Of a stretch of 17,197 bases of DNA, positions 6,653 to 13,675 are shown piece by piece. Each line of letters opens with the position of its first letter. Positions within the stretch are counted from its first letter, which is position 1. The notes under the pieces were generated by a model, which ran no database searches, was not told the DNA's origin, and was given only the letters and a program-made list of their open reading frames with translations. A program made the position numbers and the translations under genes. Source of the stretch: Porticoccus sp. (GTDB lineage: Bacteria > Pseudomonadota > Gammaproteobacteria > Pseudomonadales > Porticoccaceae); assembly GCA_023263825.1 (NCBI GenBank), contig JALQUJ010000110.1:1-17197 (forward strand). The letters run 5' to 3'.

Positions 6653-8068
6653 TTAAGTATTTATTAGCACTTTTATTTTATCCAGGCTTTCCTGATATTC
6701 ATTCGCGGCATCGGAATCGGCAACTATACCCCCACCGCCCCAGCAATGTAGTTTTTTACCGTCAGACAGGAGTGTTCTGATGGCAATGCTTGTGTCCATC
6801 CGCCCTGTAGTACTGATATAGCCAATGCTTCCACAATACACAGAGCGTTGGTAAGGCTCTAGTTCTTCTATAATTTCCATGGCACGCTTTTTGGGTGCGC
6901 CAGTAATTGAGCCACCAGGAAAGCATCCTTTTAGGAGAGATAGAGGGGATTCTCCTTGTTTTAATGTACCTGTTACGGTACTAACAAGATGATGGACATT
7001 GGGGTAGCTTTCCAGCGCAAACAGCTTGGGTACATGTATCGAGCCCGGCTCACAGGTCTTACCTAAATCATTGCGCAACAGGTCTACAATCATAAGGTTT
7101 TCAGCCCGGTTTTTTTGGCTGTTCATCAATTCGATAGCATTTTGTTGGTCTTCTACTACTGTTGTACCTCGCTTTATAGTCCCTTTTATAGGTTTGGTTT
7201 CTACTTGCCCCATAGAAAGTTTGAGAAAGCGCTCAGGAGATAAACTAAGGATTGCTTTGCCCTGTTCACCCCATTGGTAAAAACAACTAAAAGGTGATGG
7301 TAAAACTCGTCGAAAATAACGATAAAGCTCCCAGTTATCGCCATTAAATGGCGTAGAAAAATGCTGAGTAAAATTAACCTGATAGCAGTCACCAGCTTCA
7401 ATGTAATTATGTATTGAACTGATTGCTTCAAAATACTCAGTTCTATCCAGGGAGGAAGTAAATGCTTCAAAATATTGTTCAGTTTTAACTTCTGAAAGTT
7501 CATGAGCATTTTGCAAGCAGAATTTAGCTTCATTGCGTAATGATTCGGGACAGCTATCACGAAAGAAAAGCCAGGCTTTTTGAGCAGAATGATTAAGAAC
7601 TAATGCCCAACTATAGTTGCCAATGCGCATATCTGGCAGGGTGTCGAGTTTTTCTTGTTCATTTTCAGGATTGCTAATAGGCTTGCTTGTAGGACGACCA
7701 GTAAAAGTAGGGTTTTCTATTTGGTGCCGACGGCCCAAACCATATCCAAAATAGCCAGCTAACCCACCTACAAAAGGATAGGTATTTAAACGGCTATCTT
7801 CGGTTTTTTGTGATAAAAATAATTGCTCACAGAGGGAAAAGGGGTCTTCTTTTGAATCGCTCGTACTGTTTCTATCAATAATGTGGGTGGTATCTCCCAC
7901 AGTATTTAATATTTGCTCAGGGTCTGCTGTAATAATATCAAAGCGGCCATATAAGCTTATTGGCTTTCCACTATCCAACCAAATAGCATCCGGCATATGG
8001 CGGATTGCAGCAAAAAGTGGCTCAGCATCTGAGCGATAGGGGAAGTCAATAATCTCAACCTTGGGCAT
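6653..8068 (-). CDS. pabB: Aminodeoxychorismate synthase component I (PabB)
   Basis: A 471-residue chorismate-binding enzyme that makes 4-amino-4-deoxychorismate for folate, using ammonia from a separate PabA amidotransferase not present in this window. The C-terminal chorismate domain shows PIKGT with Lys295, the residue characteristic of PabB (anthranilate synthase has Ala there), RAENLMIVDLLRND at 321-334, GGSITGAPKKRAME at 385-398 and the terminal ANEYQESLDKI. The N-terminal region with GGLAGYFGYG at 101-110 fits the TrpE/PabB fold. There is no fused glutaminase or lyase domain. No clear Shine-Dalgarno precedes the ATG at 8068. The downstream end meets thrH convergently. Confidence 0.94.
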   Translation of the reverse strand: MPKVEIIDFPYRSDAEPLFAAIRHMPDAIWLDSGKPISLYGRFDIITADPEQILNTVGDTTHIIDRNSTSDSKEDPFSLCEQLFLSQKTEDSRLNTYPFVGGLAGYFGYGLGRRHQIENPTFTGRPTSKPISNPENEQEKLDTLPDMRIGNYSWALVLNHSAQKAWLFFRDSCPESLRNEAKFCLQNAHELSEVKTEQYFEAFTSSLDRTEYFEAISSIHNYIEAGDCYQVNFTQHFSTPFNGDNWELYRYFRRVLPSPFSCFYQWGEQGKAILSLSPERFLKLSMGQVETKPIKGTIKRGTTVVEDQQNAIELMNSQKNRAENLMIVDLLRNDLGKTCEPGSIHVPKLFALESYPNVHHLVSTVTGTLKQGESPLSLLKGCFPGGSITGAPKKRAMEIIEELEPYQRSVYCGSIGYISTTGRMDTSIAIRTLLSDGKKLHCWGGGGIVADSDAANEYQESLDKIKVLINT

Positions 8069-8202
8069 GGTGCGCTAGTCTACGTCAGTCTTTACTAAAT
8101 ACAATCTTGACGAGATTTAAATACACATTACGAAATTCAAATACCTATGAAGGGGCCCAAATATTGCCTCATGATTTTCCACTCGTATTTTAGTTATTTA
8201 TA

Positions 8203-8242
8203 GAGAGTCATTGCTGTAATGAACATATAGTGGCAATCTCTT
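8203..8242. repeat. Interrupted inverted repeat upstream of the Rieske gene
   Basis: AGAG-tc-ATTGC (8204-8214) can pair with GCAATCTCT (8233-8241) with a two-base bulge and an 18-base loop. It sits about 30 bp upstream of the Rieske start, so it could be an operator or 5'-UTR hairpin. It may also be chance. Confidence 0.25.
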
Positions 8243-8273
8243 TCATTATGAACCCTTATCGACATGCCACACT

Positions 8274-8588
8274 ATGAGCTTTTATTCTCTTGAAAGTACT
8301 AGCAATCTAACAGAAGGCTATTCCCGGCAATTTATTATCGATGGTAAAGATATGCTTCTGGTTCATAGTGGTGGCTTGACCCGCTTGATTTCTACTGCAT
8401 GCCCCCATAATGGCTATCCGTTAAAAAAGGCCAAGTTGGCCCATGGCTGTATTCAATGTCCAAAGCATCGTATCTGTTTTAGTCTGGAAAATGGTGAAGC
8501 ATTAGGTGGTGACGCAGTAGCAGATGTTCCGTCACTAAGCCGATACGAACTTGCAGAGGAAAATGGTGAAACTGGTATTTACATCTGA
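8274..8588 (+). CDS. Small Rieske [2Fe-2S] protein
   Basis: A 104-residue single-domain Rieske protein. Box 1 is CPH (Cys43, His45) and box 2 is CPKH (Cys62, His65), separated by exactly 16 residues, the spacing of NirD-like and dioxygenase-ferredoxin Rieske domains. There is no signal peptide, so it should be a cytoplasmic one-electron carrier or a regulatory subunit. No oxygenase, reductase or nitrite reductase lies next to it, so its partner is unknown. The ATG at 8274 has no visible Shine-Dalgarno, and nearby upstream ATGs are out of frame. It is followed by rraA after 95 bp on the same strand. The fold is firm, the function open. Confidence 0.85.
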   Translation: MSFYSLESTSNLTEGYSRQFIIDGKDMLLVHSGGLTRLISTACPHNGYPLKKAKLAHGCIQCPKHRICFSLENGEALGGDAVADVPSLSRYELAEENGETGIYI

Positions 8589-8683
8589 CTTATTTTATTC
8601 GGTAATATTCAACTCCGAAAAAGCTTAATAAGCAGTGACAATAGATATAGCAGTAATAAACATAAAATAAATAAGGAGTATCC

Positions 8684-9169
8684 ATGACTTATTCAACCCC
8701 GGATTTATGTGATGACAACCCGGAATTGGTTAGGGTGTTAGAGCCTATGATGGTTAATTTTGGTGGGCGAGAATCGTTTGGTGGAGAAATTGTGACCATT
8801 AAATGTCATGAAGATAACTCTTTAGTAAAAGAGAATGCGGGTGAGCCGGGGCATGGCAAAGTCATGGTTGTTGATGGCGGAGGTTCTCTACGCCGGGCCT
8901 TATTAGGCGATATGATTGCAGAAAATGCGGTCAAAAATGGATGGGAAGGTTTTATTATTTATGGCTGTGTGAGGGATGTAGATGCTTTGGTTTCCTTGGA
9001 TCTTGGTGTGCAAGCACTGGCAAGCATTCCCCTAAAAACCGATAAAAGAGGGATAGGGGATCTTAATGTTGATGTAACATTTGGTGGTATAACATTCATT
9101 GCAGGTGAATATGTGTATGCCGACAATAATGGCGTTGTTGTTTCATCAAAGTCTTTGTCAGCAGAATAG
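8684..9169 (+). CDS. rraA: RraA, regulator of ribonuclease E activity
   Basis: A 161-residue protein matching RraA, which binds RNase E and inhibits RNA decay in E. coli. The central GGSLRRALLGDMIAENAV, GFIIYGCVRDVDAL and the terminal VTFGGITFIAGEYVYAD are typical of the family. Length is normal. Related folds include 4-hydroxy-4-methyl-2-oxoglutarate aldolases; the short length and the sequence favour RraA. AAGGAG at 8673-8678, five bases before ATG, is a strong Shine-Dalgarno and fixes the start. It follows the Rieske gene on the same strand. The 237 bp after it hold only a gene remnant. Confidence 0.9.
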   Translation: MTYSTPDLCDDNPELVRVLEPMMVNFGGRESFGGEIVTIKCHEDNSLVKENAGEPGHGKVMVVDGGGSLRRALLGDMIAENAVKNGWEGFIIYGCVRDVDALVSLDLGVQALASIPLKTDKRGIGDLNVDVTFGGITFIAGEYVYADNNGVVVSSKSLSAE

Positions 9170-9189
9170 CAGCTCAAATCAGTGGTTAA

Positions 9190-9285
9190 TATGAACTCTT
9201 AGGTACAGCCGGCTATGTGTTGATTGCAGTTCATGTTATAGCTGCGTTATTCCATCGTTGTCTAGATGGATATGAGTTGTTTTAA
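9190..9285 (+). pseudogene. Remnant resembling the C-terminal helix of cytochrome b561
   Basis: Between a stop at 9187-9189 and TAA at 9283-9285 lies a 31-codon frame with no start, reading YELLGTAGYVLIAVHV and then IAALFHRCLDGYELF. This is close to the last transmembrane helix of YceJ/CybB-type cytochrome b561, where the conserved pattern is HE-LLG...L-HhxAALxHhf and the His in LxLH is a haem ligand. The other three helices are absent upstream, where rraA ends at 9169. The likely reading is a deletion remnant of a b-type cytochrome gene; a chance hydrophobic frame cannot be excluded. It lies just before a degraded cytochrome c gene. Confidence 0.5.
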
Positions 9286-9305
9286 TAAGAAGTATATTTT
9301 CTATC

Positions 9306-9324
9306 AGTATATGATTTATATACT
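9306..9324. repeat. AT-rich palindrome
   Basis: AGTATAT (9306-9312) and ATATACT (9318-9324) are exact reverse complements around GATTT. It lies between the two haem-gene remnants, about 80 bp before the cytochrome c start, where an operator or promoter element could be. No function is shown by sequence. Confidence 0.3.
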
Positions 9325-9393
9325 ATTCTGTTTCAAGTTACTTTGGCACAATAAGCCTGTTTGTGAATATTGTTTCTGATCTAATGTTGTTCT

Positions 9394-9400
9394 AAGGAGA
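9394..9400 (+). promoter_or_regulatory. Ribosome binding site of the interrupted cytochrome c gene
   Basis: AAGGAGA sits 6 bases before ATG 9407-9409, a near-ideal Shine-Dalgarno. By contrast nothing similar precedes the GTG at 9497 after the in-frame stop. This places the original start at 9407 and shows that the cytochrome domain was once joined to the signal peptide. Confidence 0.8.
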
Positions 9401-9406
9401 GCACTG

Positions 9407-9733
9407 ATGCGACTTATACGTTTTATGTTAGCTATTGGAATTGCTGTAGCGCTATTTGGCTGTAGCGATGAGCAAAAAGCAACCGTATAAGCTTCTGTGA
9501 AAGCGGGAGAAGAACTATTTCAGGAAAATTGCTCAGGATGCCACCCTCCTAGTGGTCGTGGTGATTACCTTAAACCTATTCCTGCAACACTGTTAACCCG
9601 AAAATCCCAGCATGAACTGATGGAGTGGATAAAAGGGTCGGGACAACACCGTGAGATGCCATCATTTGAAAATCTTTCAGATGAGCAAAGAGCATCATTG
9701 GCGGACTATCTTCATAGCCAAATTATGAAATAA
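9407..9733 (+). pseudogene. Lipoprotein cytochrome c interrupted by an in-frame TAA
   Basis: From ATG 9407 the frame encodes a 27-residue lipoprotein-type signal (basic MRLIR, a hydrophobic core, then LFGC as lipobox, followed by SDEQKATV) and then meets TAA at 9488-9490. The same frame continues directly as ASVKAGEELFQENCSGCH and an intact small class I cytochrome c: haem motif CSGCH, a probable Met ligand in REMPSF, and a C-terminal helix DEQRASLADYLHSQ, ending at 9733. No frameshift is involved; one base change from CAA, GAA or AAA would create the stop. The downstream GTG (9497) lacks a Shine-Dalgarno and would give an unexported protein unable to receive haem. It is either a recent nonsense allele, a sequencing error, or a readthrough case. 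Confidence 0.75.
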
Positions 9734-9778
9734 ACAAGCAATAGGAAGCACTTTTTCTATAGCTGTTAGACTCTCGAT

Positions 9779-9816
9779 GAGTGTTTCACTCCTGTTCAAA
9801 ATGGGGTGAAATGCTC
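9779..9816 (+). terminator. Long hairpin with G-U pairs after the cytochrome c gene
   Basis: The arms 9779-9792 and 9803-9816 pair over all 14 positions around a 10-base loop if G-U wobbles are allowed (four wobbles). Those wobbles become A-C mismatches on the other strand, so the structure belongs to plus-strand RNA. The downstream sequence is AT-rich with a T-rich stretch only about 20 bases later, so termination is possible but not classic. Confidence 0.5.
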
Positions 9817-9883
9817 GTATATCGTATAATTATTTCTTTTTATTAAAGTATTTTTCTTAATATCGAATAATAGAATGTTAGGC

Positions 9884-9912
9884 AAAAAAAAGGAGCTGCA
9901 TAAGCAACTCCT
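9884..9912 (-). terminator. Rho-independent terminator of the ART-like gene
   Basis: Read on the minus strand, AGGAGTTGC, loop TTAT and GCAGCTCCT form a 9-bp stem (one G-U pair) followed directly by eight T. It lies 36 bp after the stop at 9948. A second small hairpin, AATCC/GGATT at 9917-9933 with a T-rich loop, comes just before it. This is a textbook intrinsic terminator. Confidence 0.85.
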
Positions 9913-9947
9913 GAAAAATCCTAAAAAAGGATTATGTGAATATCGTT

Positions 9948-10523
9948 CTAACCAGTCATTATTTCCAGATATGAAACATCAATATCAGCATCAAAATATG
10001 CCATGCCTAATTTGCTGAGGTATTCCATACGGTCTGCTTTCATTAAATCAATCTTGGGGGCACCAAAGCCATTTGCCTGATAAATGCCTGCAAGATAGGC
10101 CATAAAATTTTCACCTTCTTTAACTACAAGCAGACTCGCAGCTCCAACATCAGGCTTCACTTGGGTATTCAATATTTCTGGTAGTTTTACCATGAATACT
10201 ACGGGTTGTTCGTTACCCTCAACCCGCACACTACGGTCTCTCACGGTTTGCTTTGCCCAATAAAAAGCTAATTCTTTACTTTGTGTCAAAAAAACTGGCT
10301 CAGTCTGCTCTATATAAGCATTTCCGATAGTTGCCATAGTTTTTTTAGCGGCTTCTTTGAGTTCTCTATCGCCTGAACGCCTCAAGCCCTGTGCTTTGAT
10401 TGAGTCGATTAGTGCCGATGACGTACCGTGATACCAGATGTCACTCGAAGTAAAACCTTGATCGGTTAATAAATCTTTCGCATCTTGAAGAAAAGCAGGG
10501 GCATCAGTCATATTCGAAATCAC
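9948..10523 (-). CDS. Protein with ADP-ribosyltransferase-like motifs, function unknown
   Basis: A 191-residue protein without signal peptide or membrane segment. I do not recognise a named family. WYHGTSSALIDSIKAQGL at residues 30-47, PVFLTQSKELAFYWAKQ at 76-92, PVVFMVKLPEIL at 107-118 and the terminal SYLEIMTG follow the order seen in many ADP-ribosyltransferase-fold proteins: an H-G-T loop, a strand plus LT...A..YA helix, a core strand, and a late Glu (candidate triad His32, Tyr88, Glu187). This fold is shared by toxins, PARPs and RNA 2'-phosphotransferases. The start is GTG at 10523; ATG at 10511 is an equally good choice, and neither has a clear Shine-Dalgarno. The gene stands alone between two strong terminators, so no partner or antitoxin is evident. 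Confidence 0.6.
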   Translation of the reverse strand: MISNMTDAPAFLQDAKDLLTDQGFTSSDIWYHGTSSALIDSIKAQGLRRSGDRELKEAAKKTMATIGNAYIEQTEPVFLTQSKELAFYWAKQTVRDRSVRVEGNEQPVVFMVKLPEILNTQVKPDVGAASLLVVKEGENFMAYLAGIYQANGFGAPKIDLMKADRMEYLSKLGMAYFDADIDVSYLEIMTG

Positions 10524-10625
10524 TTCATCGGTTAATAGTAAAAAGAAGATTTGAATTCTAATGGTAAAACAGTCAGTTAATTATTTTTCAAATAACTGGA
10601 CTATTTTGTCCATAAAGCCAGTCAT

Positions 10626-10666
10626 AAAAAAGGCAGCACCTTGTAGAAGGGGCCGCCTCTTTTTTC
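10626..10666. terminator. Bidirectional intrinsic terminator downstream of aceA
   Basis: AGGCAGCACCTT (10631-10642), loop GTAG and AAGGGGCCGCCT (10647-10658) pair over 12 positions with one mismatch and one wobble. Six A precede the stem and six T follow it, so it works on both strands. It lies about 85 bp past the aceA stop and should end the aceA transcript before the ART-like gene, giving that gene its own promoter. The 80 bp between hold a further small palindrome, GGATA/TATCC at 10669-10682. Confidence 0.85.
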
Positions 10667-10748
10667 AAGGATAGCTATATCCAAGAGTGGGCTGCACCCC
10701 AGTTATACAAAAGTATCACCGGGGTACATCACTTCATAACAATTCTGC

Positions 10749-12347
10749 TTAAGCGAACTGATTAGATGTGTTTTTCGCACCACCAGCTTTCAGAGCGTTC
10801 TCACCAGCATAGTATTCTTTGTGATCATCACCAATATCTGAACCAGACATGTTTTGGTGTTTGACACATGCAATACCTTGACGGATCTCTTTACGCTGAA
10901 CGCCTTGAACGTAACCCAGCATACCTTCGTCACCAAAGTACTCTTTCGCCAGGTTATCAACAGAAAGTGCAGTTGTGTGATAAGTAGGCAGGGTAATCAA
11001 GTGGTGGAATACATTCGCTTCGCGTGAACAATCCGCTTGGAAAGTACGAACACGGGCATCTGCTTCAGCAGAGAGCTCGGAATCGTCGTACTTAGCATTC
11101 ATCAGATCATTACGGTCGTAGTCAGAAACATCTTTACCTGCTTCTACCCATGCATCGTATGCTTGCTGACGGAAGTTCAAAGTCCAGTTGAAAGAAGGAG
11201 AGTTGTTGTAAACCAGTTTAGCATCTGGGTGTACTTTACGAACTTCGTCCATCATGTCTTTGATTTCGTGAACTGTTGGAACTGCAGTTTCGATCCAAAG
11301 TAGGTCAGCACCTGCGTTGATAGCTTCGATACAATCGAATACACAACGCTCATGACCAGTACCTTGACGGAACTGATAAAGACCAGAAGGCAAACGCTTA
11401 GGACGAACCAATTTGCCATCACGACTGATCAGTACATCGCCTTCAGCAGTGTCTTCTGGAGCAACTTCTTCAACATCCAGGTAAGAGTTGTAAACATCAC
11501 CCTGATCACCAGGCTCTTTAACAACAGCAATTTCTTTCGTCAGACCAGCACCTTCAGAGTCGGTACGAGCAACGATAAGACCGTTATCAACACCCAGTTC
11601 CAGGAAGGCATAACGCAAAGCACGCAGTTTAGCGTGGAAATCAGCGTGAGGTACGGTTACTTTACCGTCCTGGTGGCCACATTGCTTTTCATCAGCAACC
11701 TGGTTTTCGATCTGTAGGCAACATGCACCAGCTTCAATCATTTGCTTCGCCATCAGGTAAGTCGCTTCAGCGTTACCGAAACCAGCATCGATATCTGCGA
11801 TAATTGGCACTACGTGAGTCACGTGGTTGTCAATTTGATTTTGAATATCTTTCGCTTTAACTTCATCACCTGCTTCACGTGCTTTGTCTAACTCACGGAA
11901 TAGGCCACCCAATTCACGTGCATCAGCTTGACGCAGGAAGGTGTAAAGTTCTTCAACCAGACCGGCAACAGCAGTTTTCTCATGCATAGATTGATCAGGT
12001 AAAGGACCGAAATCAGAACGCAGTGCTGCAACCATCCAGCCAGAGAGGTACAAGTAGCGACGATCAGTTTGGCCGTTAAAGTGCTTCTTAATGGAAATCA
12101 GTTTTTGTTGGCCAACGAAACCATGCCAGCAACCAAGGGACTGGGTGTACTTAGTCTTGTCAGCGTCAAATGCAGCCATGTCAGCTCGCATGATGTCAGC
12201 TGTGTATTTTGCAATGTCCAAGCCAGTCTTGAATTTGTTCTGAGCGCGCATACGAGCAACAGATTCAGGGTTGATCGCATTCCATGCGTCACCGTTGGTA
12301 TCGCACAGAGCAGCTGCTGCTGCAATGTCTTTTGTATAGTTTGACAT
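10749..12347 (-). CDS. aceA: Isocitrate lyase (long, Pseudomonas-type)
   Basis: A 532-residue isocitrate lyase that splits isocitrate into glyoxylate and succinate, the first step of the glyoxylate bypass. The catalytic motif KQCGH is at residues 221-225 (Cys223), with the metal-binding PIIADIDAGFGN at 181-192 and substrate segments QSLGCWHGF and SGWMVAALRSDFGPLPDQSMHEK. The length and the KQCGH variant match the long bacterial subclass (about 531 residues), not the shorter E. coli type with KKCGH. The frame is open 23 codons further upstream, but GGAAGGA at 12354-12360 sits six bases before ATG 12347 and the family begins there. It is divergent from a LysR gene and close to malate synthase G. 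Confidence 0.97.
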   Translation of the reverse strand: MSNYTKDIAAAAALCDTNGDAWNAINPESVARMRAQNKFKTGLDIAKYTADIMRADMAAFDADKTKYTQSLGCWHGFVGQQKLISIKKHFNGQTDRRYLYLSGWMVAALRSDFGPLPDQSMHEKTAVAGLVEELYTFLRQADARELGGLFRELDKAREAGDEVKAKDIQNQIDNHVTHVVPIIADIDAGFGNAEATYLMAKQMIEAGACCLQIENQVADEKQCGHQDGKVTVPHADFHAKLRALRYAFLELGVDNGLIVARTDSEGAGLTKEIAVVKEPGDQGDVYNSYLDVEEVAPEDTAEGDVLISRDGKLVRPKRLPSGLYQFRQGTGHERCVFDCIEAINAGADLLWIETAVPTVHEIKDMMDEVRKVHPDAKLVYNNSPSFNWTLNFRQQAYDAWVEAGKDVSDYDRNDLMNAKYDDSELSAEADARVRTFQADCSREANVFHHLITLPTYHTTALSVDNLAKEYFGDEGMLGYVQGVQRKEIRQGIACVKHQNMSGSDIGDDHKEYYAGENALKAGGAKNTSNQFA

Positions 12348-12353
12348 GTTCAG

Positions 12354-12360
12354 TCCTTCC
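12354..12360 (-). promoter_or_regulatory. Ribosome binding site fixing the aceA start
   Basis: GGAAGGA on the minus strand lies 6 bases before ATG 12345-12347. It selects the MSNYTKDI start over an upstream in-frame ATG at 12416. Confidence 0.8.
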
Positions 12361-12523
12361 AGATTGAAAACAGTAAATTGGTATATTACGGAAACGAATT
12401 CTAGCCACAGACCCAAAATTTAGCTAATCTATAGTTTTTATTTTCGGTATTTTTAATGTGAATACAGTCTGCGGTGTTTTTGTGACTGTTTTATGCGAAG
12501 TAGCTGTTTGTGAGTAATTGAAT
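12361..12523. promoter_or_regulatory. Divergent aceA / LysR control region with inverted repeat
   Basis: This AT-rich stretch separates aceA and the LysR gene. ACAGTC (12464-12469) and GACTGT (12484-12489) form an inverted repeat with a 14-base spacer, a shape compatible with a LysR-type operator shared by both genes. LysR regulators commonly bind such divergent regions. I could not place -35/-10 elements with confidence. Confidence 0.4.
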
Positions 12524-13462
12524 ATGAATATCCGTAGTGTTGACCTAAATCTGCTTGTTTATCTTGATATCCTTTTAAAGGAACGCAATGTAACACGAGC
12601 TGCTGAGGCCTTAGGCATTAGCCAGCCTGCCATGAGTAATGGCTTGAGACGTTTGCGGGAATTATTTAATGATCCACTATTAGTGCGTACCAGTGATGGC
12701 ATGACACCCACAGAGCGTGCAGAGCAATTGCAGCCTGTAGTGCGAGAGGTATTGGCATCGATAGAAAAAGCCGTTGAACCACGCAGTGAATTTAATGCAG
12801 CGGAAGCGGATCGTGTTTTTCGAATTTCAGTCAGTGACTATACTGAATCAACACTTTTGCCTCATTTAATGCGCAGACTGCGTTCTGAGGCGCCCAATAT
12901 CACGCTAGACGTACTGACCCCCAGTGATATCAGTTACCAGGACGTGGAGCAGGGCACAGTTGATCTCGTTATTAACCGATTTGACGTGTTGCCACAGTCC
13001 TTCCATCAAATGACTATCTGGCGAGATACATTTTCATGTTTAATCAGTGACCACAACCCTATCCGTGATAACTTCACTTTAGATAATTATCTGGATTCTG
13101 GTCATGTATGGGTCAGTAAAACCGGCATGGGTGTGGGAGTAGGTATGGAGCCTGGAGCTGTGCAGCGCCTGGGTTGGGTTGATGAAGCACTAGCTAAATT
13201 AGGAAAACAGCGCCGTATTAGAGTCTTTACCCGTCACTATCAAGCGGCAATGAGGCTGGCTGAATTACGTGACTTGGTCATTACCTTGCCTTCTAAAGCA
13301 GCTGTATTACTTAAAGATAATCCAAATGTGGTTATTCTAAAGCCACCTTTTGATATTCCAGAAATTAAACTAAAAATGGCCTGGAGTCCCTTGCTACAGC
13401 ACAACCCTGCTCACCAATGGATGCGTCGCCTTATTGCAGATGTAGCTAGTACGTTAGATTGA
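12524..13462 (+). CDS. LysR-family regulator between aceA and malate synthase G
   Basis: A 312-residue LysR-type regulator from ATG 12524 (TTG at 12518 would add two residues; neither has a strong Shine-Dalgarno). The N-terminal DLNLLVYLDILLKERNVTRA and the HTH AAEALGISQPAMSNGLRRL are clear, followed by RELFNDPLLVRTSDGMTPT. This style (DLNLL...L, sparse HTH, DPLLVR) is that of the NodD/NahR/LeuO-like subgroup. The effector domain follows from about residue 90; its ligand is unknown. It is divergent from aceA and 213 bp upstream of malate synthase G on the same strand, so control of the glyoxylate bypass is a reasonable inference. Classic IclR of enteric bacteria is unrelated to this family. 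Confidence 0.9.
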   Translation: MNIRSVDLNLLVYLDILLKERNVTRAAEALGISQPAMSNGLRRLRELFNDPLLVRTSDGMTPTERAEQLQPVVREVLASIEKAVEPRSEFNAAEADRVFRISVSDYTESTLLPHLMRRLRSEAPNITLDVLTPSDISYQDVEQGTVDLVINRFDVLPQSFHQMTIWRDTFSCLISDHNPIRDNFTLDNYLDSGHVWVSKTGMGVGVGMEPGAVQRLGWVDEALAKLGKQRRIRVFTRHYQAAMRLAELRDLVITLPSKAAVLLKDNPNVVILKPPFDIPEIKLKMAWSPLLQHNPAHQWMRRLIADVASTLD

Positions 13463-13530
13463 TCTTTTTTTGATCGCTACCAGATCGCTATATGACGACA
13501 TGGTATGAGTTTAAAAGCCCTGCATAAAGG

Positions 13531-13559
13531 CCCGCTTTATTCGCCATGAGAATAGCGGG
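13531..13559 (+). terminator. Hairpin between the LysR gene and malate synthase G
   Basis: CCCGC (13531-13535) and TATTC (13538-13542) pair with GAATA (13550-13554) and GCGGG (13555-13559), with a two-base bulge and 7-base loop. There is no T tract after it. It may attenuate transcription from the LysR gene, or be a leader hairpin of the malate synthase mRNA. Nearer the LysR stop, GATCGCTA occurs twice (13472-13479 and 13483-13490). Confidence 0.4.
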
Positions 13560-13675
13560 AATACAGCCTATAAAATTGCTAAATGCCTTGAATATTTCCT
13601 ACAATCAAAGACTTCTTTTTATACTACCTAATTTATAACTCAACCCCATACATTAGCTAAAGCAAAGGCAATTTC

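Noticed and set aside
9497..9733. An intact 78-residue cytochrome c starting at GTG 9497
   Set aside because: No ribosome binding site and no export signal; the lipoprotein signal peptide lies in the same frame upstream, across the TAA.
9948..10523. Toxin-antitoxin pair built on the ART-like protein
   Set aside because: No small partner gene lies on either side; both flanks are terminators or non-coding sequence.
11352..11717. Plus-strand open frame of about 120 codons inside aceA
   Set aside because: Antisense shadow of the conserved isocitrate lyase coding sequence, with no ribosome binding site or recognisable product.
12348..12416. A 23-codon N-terminal extension of isocitrate lyase beginning at an upstream ATG
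   Set aside because: The family starts at MSNYTKDI-like sequence, and a strong Shine-Dalgarno (GGAAGGA) lies inside the extension just before that ATG.
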